DNA of 64,000 bases from contig OX637334.1 in the NCBI GenBank assembly GCA_951799405.1, positions 1,736,001 to 1,800,000 of the forward strand, given 5' to 3'. Shown one piece after another: positions 32,483 to 43,105 of this stretch (within the stretch, counting starts at the first letter, position 1; each line of letters opens with the position of its first letter). The translations under genes were made by a program, and so were the position numbers. Below the pieces are notes generated by a model, which made no database searches, was not told the DNA's origin, and saw only the letters and a program-made list of their open reading frames with translations. The stretch comes from Agapetus fuscipes. Lineage: Eukaryota; Arthropoda; Insecta; Trichoptera; Glossosomatidae.

Positions 32483-33280
32483 ATACTTGCACAATACAAC
32501 CGTCGCGTCGGTTGATTGCTGACCTTCAGAGAGTTTTGGTCCGTATTTTATAGTAAAAATAAAGATCATCATAGAAACATGGAGAACTGCAACTTGCTTG
32601 ATTTTTCTAGAACATTCTACCTAACACTCATGCAATCTCGAACAAATTATTATGCTTATAAGTACCTAACATATATTTATTTCTAGAGAGACTTCACTGG
32701 TGTTATTATTAACTCACACAGACAAACACAACGCACACCTACATAATATTCATCGCATGTTTGGTGCTTGATAATAATTAATTGCAAAGATTAAAATATC
32801 AACAAAAAACTGAGTAATTGCTCGTTTAACAATTATTGTAAGTGCAAAGGAAAGTCGAGTAAGATGTTTCTTGTACTGAAAGTAATGCCGGCGAAAGTGC
32901 TGAATATGTAGCAACAAAAAACTGTAAGAAATTATAATGTGGCATGCAATAAACGTATGTAAAAAACTGTATGCATTGTTATACTTCAATAGATAATCGG
33001 ATAAATAAAGTAGAATTTACAACTAAGAGTATTTAAGAAATACTATTCATTGGATTAAGGAAATTAATCAATTGACGATATAATATGGAAATAAACATCG
33101 ATAGAAATAAAGCAATAATGAAAAGAAGAACAAACCTAGCTTGGATGAAAATGTTCCATTTTCAAATATTTATTTATTGCAAGAATTTGAAAATGAAGTC
33201 CAAATATTTTTATTGAAAGTTTGACTGACTAGTCCATGTGACGCCATTTTTGATGTTTTCTTTTTACTTCTAAATGTTCC
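32483..33280. other. No recognisable feature
   Basis: AT-rich; nothing supported. Confidence 0.35.
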
Positions 33281-33282
33281 TA

Positions 33283-33458
33283 ATGGGGCTTCCACACGCT
33301 TGCCAACCCATCACAAGTCAAGCGCACAGTGTGTCGTCTAAAACATGCTAGCTGGACAAAATTTTGTCTAATGGACTAATTTTGTCCAGCTAGCATGTTC
33401 TAGACGACACACTGTGCGTTTGACTTGTGATGGGTTGGCAAGCGTGTGGAAGCCCCAT
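33283..33458. mobile_element. Hairpin MITE, 80-bp arms, TA TSD
   Basis: Arms 33283-33362 and 33378-33458 are nearly perfect inverse copies, starting ATGGGGCTTCCACACGCTTG around a 15-bp loop. TA flanks both sides (33281-33282, 33459-33460). No protein. Confidence 0.85.
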
Positions 33459-34094
33459 TATATTGTTAAAAATATACCTAACAGAGGAACGGGAATATTA
33501 TTTTTTTATACTGCAATAATTTTTGAATTTAGGACGAATGTTCACTTGTATGTCCAATCTATTGTGAAAAATATACATAACAGAGAAACGGGAGAATATT
33601 TTTTTTATAAGGCAATAATTTTTGAATTTAGAACAAACATTAAAATCTTTTGTTTTTACGTCAAACGGAACAAGCATTACTGTTTTGGCATTTGTTTATC
33701 GCTGCATTTCCATGGAGATTTATCGAGTATTTTGATTAGCCGACAAATAATTTATAATTTAGTTGTTTCTTAACAAAATGGACGGTGCGCGAGAGGTGTC
33801 GTTTTCTTTTTATGTCGGTCTAACGGTCCGCGCGCGCTCGGGGTCAACATAACCTCAAAAGCCAGATGATTGGAAGACGCAGAGGACCGGTCTGTCGCAG
33901 TAGGGATTCTATACGATGGCAATACACCTGATGCGGAGACGACATATGGAAGACCAAAGCGGATCCGATACAAAGCGAGTCATATCCAATTCACTGGCAA
34001 ATGACCCTACAAAACTCGATCGCAATGAGGTCCGCACCTGAATTGACATAGACAAAATAGACTCCGAAGGCTATTTGAGTTCACGCATAGTCTT
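33459..34094. other. Unassigned; repeat-F edge near 34025
   Basis: 33540-33640 holds a local direct duplication (ATTTTTGAATTTAG.ACGAATG / ..GAACAAACATT, both near GAAACGGGA). 34025-34060 has the AATGAGGTCCGCAC..GAATTGACATAGAC edge of repeat F. Confidence 0.45.
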
Positions 34095-34880
34095 GTCTTG
34101 TCTTGTATCCTGCCGCCATTCCTCTAGGGGTAGCCGGTACCTCCACACAAGTGCCTCCACTTGACTCTGTCCTTGCATACTTCTTTCATCTCATCTAATT
34201 TCATCACTCTTTTCATGAACGCTCTTCTCTTGTTTCCACTGTTAAATTCCATTCATTCACTAATCTAATCTAATCTAATCTAAGCTGCAAAGATATATAT
34301 CATTTAAGATTTATATTAAAAGCATTCCCACAAGCAGATATGTATAATTTCGCGCTAACACATGCCGCATGTGGACCTACAATATAAAAACCCAATCTCA
34401 AATGAACTTAAGCCTTGCAACTCTTGCCGTCCTTCCCTGAAACAGGGGTGACATTGGCAAAGTGAACCATTTTTTTACAGTATGGGTGGTCAGCCGCATA
34501 ACAACCTATAAGTCAAGGAACTATCACAATCTCACTTATCTGATCAATCCATTCTTTCCTAGGTCTTCCCCTTCCACGCTTACCTATTACATTCCCTTTT
34601 TACACTTTTTTTGTCAGTCAGTCTTCATTCATCCTTTCAATATGTCCAAACCATCGCATCACACTTCTTTGAACTTTCACTTTCACGCTTTCTTTAACTC
34701 CGCATTCATTCAGAACCCATTCGTTTCTCACTCTAGGTATCTTTCAGTGTTTTTCCTGTCATACTTCTCAAATGAGCCATTTCTATGGTGCATACCTTAT
34801 TTACTTCTCTTCCATTCACCGTCCTTGACGCGCTTCCATACATCAGGGTCGGCAACAATATACAATTGCGTACCGCCATT
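34095..34880 (-). mobile_element. LINE-a/b-type ORF C-terminus, split by LINE-b end
   Basis: Minus strand: pieces 34525-34880 (YGSA, MKGINKVCTIEM-like, RWFGHIERM-like, GRPRKEWIDQISEIV) and 34095-34261 (ETREERS, CKDRVKW-like, then TGCCGCCATTCCTCTAGGGG over the stop). It is joined across a nested LINE-b terminal repeat. Several stops and frame changes; inactive. Confidence 0.8.
34262..34524 (-). mobile_element. LINE-b 3' end nested in a LINE ORF relic
   Basis: Minus strand from GTTCCTTGACTTATAGGTTG to (ATTAG)n. Its ends lie inside the LINE coding relic, showing that the terminal repeat moves as an independent truncated unit. Confidence 0.9.
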
Positions 34881-35235
34881 TACATTTTCTTTGGGATATT
34901 TTGGGGCATAGTAAATGCAAAAATGCATTCCCCGACAATCAGGGATTTTTTCTAGTTCACAGCACTGTCAGCTCATACAGGTGGAAATGCTCTATGCAGG
35001 ACGGTGCAATTTAGTGTATTTTCAAACTGACTACAAATTATTATTGTACTGAAACCATGACGCTCTGTACTGTCTTTAGCCAGTAGAGAGCGTATTTAGA
35101 TAACACAAATATTCCCCAAATTTTATATTTTCACAAGGTTTTTAGGGATAAGCCAAACAAATGTTTTGTTACTGGTTGCTAAAGACTGGTGTCAAATTTC
35201 AATTTATGCTAAGCCCATTGTGTTTTTATTGTTAT
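34881..35235. other. No recognisable feature
   Basis: 35150-35215 (AACAAATGTTTTGTTACTGG) weakly resembles repeat F. Confidence 0.35.
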
Positions 35236-35512
35236 AATAATAATAATAAGATGATTTATCTGGTGAGTGCTGTTTTTGTGTGAATCACACCTCAAGAGAC
35301 CTCTGCGAGCTTGGCCGTCGCTTTAGAAAACTCCAATTCTCAAGCAAGACCCAGTTGCTGTAAGGCTGGATGGACCTTTGGTGACTGGTCTTTGGTAAAG
35401 GTATATGAATTTTTCAACCCGCAGCGAAGAGCATATTTGAAAATATAAATGGTATATTTTTTGTGCTACGCCAGGATTCGAACCTTCCGTTTACCACTAG
35501 ACTATCGACCGG
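35236..35512 (-). mobile_element. SINE-2 without 5S head
   Basis: Minus strand: GGTCGATAGTCTAGTGGTAA head, truncated in the middle of the tRNA-like part, body and a tail of (TTA)n. Confidence 0.85.
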
Positions 35513-35854
35513 TCATTGTTATTAATATACTCTTTCTGACCTTCCTCGAGATTGCGAATAGCAGCCATTACAAACTTGACATTTTCTGCCCATTTGTCTA
35601 TGATTTATTCCATCCGACGCCAGATCGGAAGTCTTGAAAGCTTTCTCACAGTTTGTCGGGTAATCCATAGACAAACCGAAAAGTACGCGTTGTGTCTGAA
35701 ATTGACCCTACAGTTTGTAAAAGACTGCTCTAGAAAATACCGTCAAAAGACGCGATTTACAAGATGTCGTTTGACCTTTGAAAAGAATTATAATTTAATA
35801 ATCGTAAAATGCTCACTGTATTCTCACAGGGTTATTGACAACACGCTGATTCAT

Positions 35855-36225
35855 GGATTAAGCAACATTGGGCGCGGATAGTACTTGGATGGGTTACCGC
35901 TCAGGTACACCGCGTGTCGTTGGCATCTTGGACCGGTCCGTCGTCCAGTGGCAACACTTCGGACTCGTAAATGGAAGGTTGTGGATTCGGATCCCGGCGG
36001 AGCACAAAAAATATACCATTTATATTTCGAATCTGCTCTTCGCTGAGTTGAAAAATTCATAAATTTTTACCAAAGACCGGTCACTGAAAGGTCCATCCAA
36101 CCTTACAACAACTGGGTCTTGCTTGAGAATTGGCGCTTTCTACGAGGACAAAGCTCGCAGAGGGCTCTTGAGGTGTGATACACACAAAAACAGCGCTCAC
36201 CAAATAAATCATTATTTTATTATTA
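35855..36225 (+). mobile_element. SINE-2 with partial 5S head
   Basis: GGATTAAGCAACATTGGGCG and CTTGGATGGGTTACCGCTC are 5S-like, followed by GTCGTTGGCATCTTGGACCG, tRNA-like head, body and (ATT)n tail. Confidence 0.85.
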
Positions 36226-36469
36226 TTATCGTTTTTTTATGAGAAAAATTAACTTAAGGTGGCGGTTGAGCCATGGACTTGTAGTGTGTGAATAACATCG
36301 TCACAATTTTATTTATTTGACACATAGCCCGGGATATGACCCGTCGTATTTTCCATTTACACAAGACAATTTCAATTGCATTTGATTCCGTAATAAACTT
36401 CAACGTCACAACAAATCACACTCGTTAACGATCACGGCCTAGCACATGTATAAAACTTTGATAAATATA

Positions 36470-36892
36470 AATAATAATATTAGGATGATTTATTTGGTGA
36501 GCGCTGTTTTTGTGTGTATCACACCTCAAGAGCCCTCTGCGAGCTTGGTCGTCGCTGTAGAAAGCGACAATTCTCAAGCAAGACCCAGTTGTTGTAAGGT
36601 TGGATGGACCTTTGGTGACCGGTTATTGGTAAAGGTTTATGAATTTTTCAACCCAGCGAAGAGCACATTCGAAATATAAATGGTATATTTTGTGCTCCGC
36701 CGGGATAAGGAATCCACAACCTTCCATTTACGAGTCCGGAGTGTTGCCACTACGGACTACGGACCGGTCCAAGATGCCAACGACACGCGGTGTACCTGAG
36801 CGGTAACCCATCCAAGTACTATCCGCGCCCAATATTGCTTAACTTCGGTGATCTATGGGAACCGGTGCTTTCAATATCGTAACGTCGTTGAC
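36470..36892 (-). mobile_element. SINE-2, full length with 5S head
   Basis: 5S-like segment 36775-36892 (minus: GTCAACGACG start, GATCACCGAAGTTAAGCAAT, GGATGGGTTACCGCTCAGG), tRNA-like head, body and (ATT)n tail. About 420 bp. Confidence 0.85.
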
Positions 36893-37475
36893 TAATGTAG
36901 GATGTAGGGAAGTGAAGCATGGACTGCGCCTCAAATGAGTAAGGTGTAAAACTTTGATGTGGGGAAGTGAAGCACGGACTGCGACTCAAATGTGTATGGT
37001 GTGTACAGTGAAAATGAAACACTTGAGGAGTATGATAGAAATCAATCTGAGAAGTAGAGATAAGAATTAATAGGTACAGGAGAAATCCTGAAGAGGTTGA
37101 AGGATGATGTGAAAGTAAAGTTTTTTTATTTTTTATTATTAGACAAACAAACAGTTATACATGTAATATATGTGATAAACAACATGGTTATAAAATTTCA
37201 AAAACCAGCAAAGATTGAAAATTTGATGACATGGCTGGGATGTGAAGAAGGGCTGGACAGTGAAAATCTGGCAAAGTAGAGTATACTGTATACATAGTGA
37301 AGAAATGCGAAATTCATAAAAAATTGAGAAAAATATGGCTTGATCAGATTAATGAAATTGTGAAAGAATGGGATATGCAGAGCTAATGTAAAATTTAGCT
37401 TATCATTTTATAAATAACTTAATTAAATATATTTGTCTTGACTTATAGGTTGATATGAGGCTACCGTACAAATTG
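36893..37475 (+). mobile_element. LINE-a/b relic with a ~58-bp internal duplication
   Basis: Decayed coding: GSEAWT appears twice (GAAGTGAAGCATGGACTGCG, then ..CACGGACTGCG ~58 bp on), then MKHLRSM. A foreign AT-rich insert lies at about 37125-37230, then RKIWLDQINEIVKEWDMQ-type coding. The start of the LINE-b terminal repeat, TTGACTTATAGGTTGATATG, is at 37438. Confidence 0.75.
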
Positions 37476-38260
37476 ATTCACTTTTTAATCTAAAAAAACA
37501 CTTTTTAATTTGTAGCTTTTTTCTCGGTGAGCACCCAAAGTCAAAATGTTTGTATGCCTTTTCCCTAGCAACCAGGCCGCTGGACGACACAATATTGTCA
37601 ATGTCAATTTAATATATTATTATAATTCAATAAACAATACTCATTACTATCAGTATTAATGTGCATATGTGTGTATTTATTAGAGATATTTTATTAAAAA
37701 TATGAAAAATTTAGTTCCATCTTTGACTTACAAGCATCGAATAAATGCTGTAAACAAACAAAAAATTCCCTGATTATTGGGAATTTACTATGGGTGACGT
37801 CACAAAACTGACATATACATATTTTAAATGTTCGGACCGCATTCAATATGCCAAAAAAACTGAAATTAATTTTTAGTATGCTGGAGTCGAATTTAAATTT
37901 AATTAATTAATTCATAAATTATGGTAACCATTTCTTTTGTTGGATGCACACACATAAAAAAGTGACAAAGACGATTAATAAAGCAATAAACCACAACTTT
38001 TATGTTTTGTAAATAAATGTTTTGAGAAATTCGTTCCTTTTATGGCAGCATGGCGGACATTTAAAATACAAGGCGATTTCACATGTGAAATGCAAAATAT
38101 TTATTGGCAGCGTGTAGTTTTTTAATGTTTTTTTTTTGCGATATGTGTGAAAAATCCTTCAACATATCCGGGAATAAAAAAAATAAAAATAAAAATTCAC
38201 ATCACCCTATATTATTTTTATTTCTGTCGTGATAAAAAAAAAGGATTATTTCAAAACCGA
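37476..38260. other. Unassigned; repeat-F piece at 37545-37610
   Basis: CCTTTTCCCTAGCAACCAGG..GACGACACAATAT matches repeat F at 44.6 kb. AT-rich otherwise. Confidence 0.45.
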
Positions 38261-38282
38261 TCCGTAGTCTAGTGGTTAATGC

Positions 38283-38756
38283 TGTATCCTGCCGCCGTTC
38301 CACTAGAGGTGGCCGGTACCTCTACAGATGCGTCTCCACTTTTTTCTGTCTTTGCAGTTCAGTTCCTTGACTTGTAGGTTGGCATGTGGCTGACCACCCA
38401 TGCTGCAGAAAATGGTTCACATTGCAAATGTCACCCTTGTTTCAGGGAAAGTCGGCAAGAGTTGCAGGGTGTATGTTCATTTGAGACTCGGGTTTTTATG
38501 TTGTAGGTGCACATGCGGCATGTACAAGCGTGAACTTGTACGTGTTTGCTTGTGAGAATGCATATAATTTAAATCCTCAATGTTACATATCTTTGCTACT
38601 TAGATTAGATTAGCATTATCTCTTTCGTCTCTTCTACTTCATCTCATCACTTTCCTCTTACATACTCTTCTCTTATTTTTCTTCCGCAGGTTCCATTCTT
38701 TCGTTATCTCACCTATTTGGTCTATCCATAACTTTCTCAGCTTTCCCCTTCTTTTG
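38283..38756 (-). mobile_element. LINE ORF C-terminus relic, split by LINE-b end
   Basis: 38283-38357 has the stop-codon region (ATCCTGCCGCCGTTCC) and 38613-38756 more of the same frame (minus: GKAEKVMDRPNR-like). It disrupts the SINE-2. Confidence 0.75.
38358..38612 (+). mobile_element. LINE-b 3' end, innermost layer
   Basis: CAGTTCCTTGACTTGTAGGT to TTAGATTAGATTAG. Confidence 0.85.
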
Positions 38757-38995
38757 GACTCGTGACGGAAAGGTCGTGTGTTCGATTCCTGGTGGAGCAC
38801 AAAAATGTATGCCTATTTTCAAAAATGCTCTTCACTGAGTTAACAAATTCATTGCTTTTACCAAAGACCGGACACAAAAAGCCCTTCAAGCTATTTGATC
38901 TTGTTGGCGAATTGACGCTTAGTGGCGACATTTATGCTTGCAGAGGGCTCTTGAGTTGTGTGATTTATACAAAAACAGCGTTTACCAAAAAATCA

Positions 38996-40050
38996 TACTA
39001 ATATTGGATCTAACTCATCATAGTAAGTGAATTAATTATACAGAATTACTCATGTTCAACTTCTAACCTACCGGATTTTCACACTTTTTCAGTATTTCTC
39101 GTAGAAAATAGGAAAAACGGTGCATTCATCTGAGAAACCCATGTTAACTTAGTATGTAACTTATTCAGTTTTATCTTTAAGGTATCTATATGTTGAGTAT
39201 AGAGCCCACTAAGGCACAGCTGATCTCTGGCATATATAGAACCGGTAACTTTACATATTGTCCTTTCTCCGTCCGGCAGCCTTGACATTTAACAATGTAA
39301 CGGTAACGTTGCACTGTCCTGCTCTGTACAGTGTACAGCCATGGAGGAAGTAATTAAATGGAGTTGCTATGAATATGATTTAGTACCAATCAACATGATG
39401 CACCGTCTTTGACACCATACATTGTTTATAATGCTGTCTCGCTCACGACATATGAAATGATTGTCTCATTTTCTATGTAAGCATCGTGTCTTTACTCCGT
39501 CTTCAATCTATTAACATATCACCATGGAAACCATGAAATCACCATGGTAACGGAATTTGTTACTAGTGTTGTTGAAAGTATGAAAATATCTGATAATTCC
39601 GAATTCAAAAAGGTTCCGACCTCATTGTGTACGAGATGATTTTCACAAGTATCTATTACCGCGAGCATAGAAGTTACATACTTGAATAAACAAGTACCTA
39701 AATACTTGAACATCACTAATTCTCCAAATGGCTGTCACTTTCGCGTGCAAAATATTTCGATAAATGAAAAATAAATTTTATGAACGTAATCATACAAAAT
39801 AGTTTTTCAAGTGAAATATTATTTAAAATTTTTTACAACATTGATTTTATTTTGTTGGCACGTTTAGAAAATACCCAGTTAGGCATTTATATGTTTATTT
39901 TTCCAATTAGGTAACACACCTGTTGACAGTTGGAAGGTTACCGATAGATATTTTTATGTGATGAGTGGGTTAGCGCATTTCTAATTCTCAAAGGATTGAT
40001 TTCTTAGCCCATCCAGTTCTTATATATCGATGTGTACAGCAACAGTGATT
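38996..40050. other. No recognisable feature
   Basis: Over 1 kb, AT-rich, without a convincing frame. CTCATAGTAAGTGAATTAAT at about 39018 recurs from 523 (CTCATAGTAAGTGAACTAAT), with more flanking similarity (TTTTCAGT.TTTCTCGTAGAAA), so an undescribed repeat joins 520-650 and 39015-39190. Confidence 0.5.
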
Positions 40051-40054
40051 ATTC

Positions 40055-40330
40055 AATGAGTTCCGCACGTGAATTGACGTAAGCAAAATTGTGTCGTCAC
40101 CCAGCCGGGTTCCTAGGGAAAAGGTAGAGAAATATTTTGTTAACGGTTGCCAAGCGCGGCAGTTTTAAACAAGACTGGCGTATGCTTGCAGATAAAAAAA
40201 AAACAATTAAAAAATGTTCCGACCTCATTTTTAAATATCCGAATCTACAATCTGGAGAGTTGCTTTCCGGAACCTTTACCGTCAATCGGAGCTGGAGCTT
40301 CCAGAAGTTTCGCCCATGTCTATTATTACT
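40055..40330. repeat. Repeat F copy
   Basis: AATGAGTTCCGCACGTGAAT, TGTGTCGTCACCCAGCCGGG and TTGCCAAG/CAATTAAAAAATGT-type blocks, shared in inverse order with 44540-44720 and 57200-57325. Confidence 0.6.
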
Positions 40331-40455
40331 TAATTCATGAGACACTTAGTAGATATTACCATATATTGTATTCTATATTGAAGATATAGACGGACTACTC
40401 GTATAACATGGTCGTGTGTGGCCAACTGATCGTTGTTCCATTCGAATAACTCAGC

Positions 40456-40672
40456 TGACTTATAGGTTGGTGGTTCATTTGGCCAATGTCACCTCTGTTT
40501 TAGGGAAGGACGACAAGAGTAGCAGGGTGTATGTCCATTTGAGATTTGGGCTTTTATGGTGTAGGTTCACATGCGGCAGGTGCAAGCGTGAACTTGTACA
40601 TGTCTGCTTGTGAGAATGCATATAATGTGAATGTTACATATCTTTGCAACTTAGATTAGATAGATTAGATTA
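40456..40672 (+). mobile_element. LINE-b 3' end with deletions
   Basis: TGACTTATAGGTTGGTGGTT (CTGACCACC block deleted) to CAACTTAGATTAGATAGATT. Confidence 0.85.
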
Positions 40673-41024
40673 AATGTTGATGCTTCGCCATTTTTTACTC
40701 CATACTATCTTCAAATAGATAAAGTAGTAAAGAAGAGACTTCCACCCTAGGAAGAAGAAAGGAATGAAAGAGTCGTAGGCTATAAGGCACGCCTCCACCG
40801 GTGTTCATCATAATATCCCTGATTTGCATGTGTTTGCTGATCTGTGCGAAATTCCAGCGGTGCATTGCGAAAACGGATTGCTAATAATACCAGAGTGTGT
40901 GCTTGTAATGGCGCCGCTGATCCATGGCTGATCTATGCTGGGAGATCTATCCATGGTCTGGAGTAAGGGCGGGTCGAACAGCGCGAGTGCACCAGGGCCC
41001 CCGCATCCATTCTGTCAATGGGCA

Positions 41025-41285
41025 TTTTGTCGTATGGACGTTTTGTCAGGCGGACATTTTGTTAGGTGGACATTATGTTGGTGGGCATTTTGTCGGTGGA
41101 AATTACGTCGGAGGACATTTTATCGCGTGGACATTATGTCGGTGGTCATTTTATCAAGTGGACATTTTGTCAGGTAAACATTATGTCGGGGGGCATTTTG
41201 TCAATGGACATTACGTCGGAGGACATTTTATCGGTGGACATTTTGTCGCATAGACATTTTTTCAATGGACATTGTGTCGAATTTA
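41025..41285 (+). repeat. 17-18 bp minisatellite
   Basis: About 15 degenerate units of the form GGACATTTTGTCGGT, alternating between TTTTGTC, TTATGTC, TTACGTC and TTTTATC variants. Three overlapping frames are open across it because of the repeat. Confidence 0.9.
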
Positions 41286-41336
41286 ATTTCTAATTTTTAT
41301 TTTTCTTTTCCACCTTCGGGTGGTTGGCCACTCACG

Positions 41337-41555
41337 TCAGGAGAGCACCTCCCTAACTTGTTCACTAACATCACGAATTGCGGCCTTAACTTCTTGTGAC
41401 AAGATGCTCAGAAACATTTTACTATTTATATTAAATTCTTCGAGCCCTAGATTCTTGCACTTGACTATTACTCTTCGTGTTTTCTGAGCCACCCTTGCTT
41501 TGTGTACTACTTGAGACAGTGTAGCATCACGGGAGGGCCTTCTGCCGCTTGCATC
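41337..41555 (-). CDS. Unidentified coding-like stretch, 72 codons to stop
   Basis: Minus strand, open from a TGA at 41556-41558 to a TGA at 41337-41339. It includes QVVHKARVAQKTRRVIVKC, LGLEEFNINSKMFLSILSQE and VKAAIRDVSEQVREVLS: normal amino-acid mix, amphipathic helical look at the end, codon use unlike the AT-rich flank. It lacks a start codon at the beginning; an in-frame ATG precedes FLSILSQ. It may be a terminal exon of a host gene or the end of a transposon protein. No family recognised. Confidence 0.4.
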   Translation of the reverse strand, partial: DASGRRPSRDATLSQVVHKARVAQKTRRVIVKCKNLGLEEFNINSKMFLSILSQEVKAAIRDVSEQVREVLS

Positions 41556-41558
41556 TCA

Positions 41559-42520
41559 CTCTATTTCTGATGCGTGTCCTGTGACACATCCCCGGATGGG
41601 ATGGATATACAGGGCGTGGGTGTGTGGAGGGGGAACAAGTGTGTCAAGAGGCATTCTGGCAGTGGATATTATGTTGTGACACAGTCCAAAACACTTGCAA
41701 AGAATAAGAAAATGTAAACATGGTTTTGTTTTTAGATTGAATGCAATATTTTATTAGGAAGAAAGCAATTATGTCTCCTAGGCCCCCCAAAGTAAATAAT
41801 CTCTAAATAATAAATCTCTTTAATGTGCAGGGTTTTTTTCAAACTGATTCTGTCGAATCAATTTCTTTATTTTAAATTACTTTAAACATAGCTACTTAAG
41901 TTACTTTATTATAAACAATGTTTTAAGTATGTAACTTTGTTCATACGAGTTTAATATTTACATATTTTAACAGACAAGATAAATTTTTCCAATTTAAAAT
42001 TCAAAGTAAAAAATTACAAATTTGATTAAAAATATTGCTTCTTATAAGCGCCAAACTTTTTACTCAGATTTATATTAACGAAGCAACAAAAAAAAACATA
42101 GGCCCCATGTCTCTCCCCGCACCAGGGCTCCCGACGGACTTAATCCGTGCGTGGATCTACCATATAGTATCACTGCTATGATCTACCGAGCAATCACTAC
42201 TCCAAGTAGAAAACTTTTCCTCACCAAAAACGTATAGAAACTACAACGATCACTAGACTCGCTGTTTAAGTTTGCATACATTTTGTAGAGAAACGCTATG
42301 AAGACGTGATTTTTTACACTCGGTCTACAGATCTATAGATCACTGTTATGATCTAGCGAGCGATCAGAATGGAGATTTCACGGAAACAAAACTGTTTCGA
42401 AATGCAAATCAACAGTGATCCATAATACGATTTCGCTGGCGAAGCTGACTATCCTCAATGATGTAATCATTTTAAAAATAAAACGGACATACACACAACA
42501 ATTTTTCTGAAAACGACATT
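41559..42520. other. No recognisable feature
   Basis: GC-richer to 41650, then AT-rich. CACCAGGGCTCCC near 42120 recalls CACCAGGGCCCC at 40992 and 63678. Confidence 0.4.
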
Positions 42521-42521
42521 A

Positions 42522-42806
42522 GTTCGGTCGATAGATCACTTGGTAGAGTGCTTGCATTCCATGCCAAGAGATCGGGTTCGAATCACACCGACGGTATCAG
42601 AAAGGATTTCCCGTTTCGGTGTTTATTTCAAAAACATAAAATAAAATACCGACAAAGTTTACTCCCCTCCCCTGACAAGGAACCAGCCCATCCGGGAGCT
42701 GGGTAAGCCCTATTTTACCTGTAAAAATAAATAGGTTTTACTCAACACATACCAAACACTTCGGGAATAGGGCGGCAAGAAATAACACTATAAGTGTGGC
42801 TCAGTT
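42522..42806 (+). mobile_element. SINE-1, near full length
   Basis: GGTCGATAGATCACTTGGTA head, GGGTTCGAATCACACC B box, body with a deletion of the CAACTGAAGTGG block, end TAAGTGTGGCTCAGTT. Confidence 0.85.
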
Positions 42807-42807
42807 C

Positions 42808-43105
42808 GGACTCCATTTACGAGTCCGAAGCGTTACCACTAGACTACGGACTGTACCCTTAGTACGAGTTGCAAAACTTGAGTAATGTAAAGTTTACGGC
42901 AATTATAAAAGAGGGATTTCCCCCAAAATCTGCCGTTTTTTTTTGTTTGAACTTGATTTTCTTCATCACTGTAACTCTTTTGCTAAGACCATAAAGTGTA
43001 AGAAACAAAAATGGCAGATTTTGGGAGAAATCACGCTTTAATATTTTCCGTAAACTTTACTTTTCTCAAGTTTTGCAACTCGTACTAAGGGTACTGGTCT
43101 GCCTA
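42808..43105 (-). mobile_element. SINE-2 head fragment split by a MITE
   Basis: ATTTACGAGTCCGAAGCGTT and CTAGACTACGGAC (minus-strand head) are followed by a MITE, then GGTCTG, a possible continuation. Confidence 0.55.
42856..43091. mobile_element. TA-flanked MITE inside a SINE-2 head
   Basis: TIRs of ~45 bp begin CCCTTAGTACGAGTTGCAAA and TA flanks both ends (42854-42855, 43092-43093). Subterminal inverse blocks include TGCCGTTTTT / AAAATGGCAGATTTTGGG. No protein; Tc1/mariner-type TSD. Confidence 0.85.

Larger units (their letters stand above)
38262..38995 (+). mobile_element. SINE-2 split by a LINE that is itself split
   Basis: The head start ACCGATCCGTAGTCTAGTGG (38262-38282) resumes at 38757 as GGACTCGTGACGGAAAGGTC with an intact GTGTTCGATTCC B box and body to 38995. 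Outermost layer of a three-level nest. Confidence 0.8.

Noticed and set aside
35552..35881. 109-codon frame at 35.6 kb
   Set aside because: It crosses from unique sequence into a SINE-2 5S head; no motif, chance frame.
41025..41285. CRISPR-like array
   Set aside because: Units are contiguous and degenerate, with no spacers, in a eukaryotic context.
40924..41293. Gly/His/Asp-rich frames
   Set aside because: Three frames open at once over the 17-18 bp minisatellite; no start or context.
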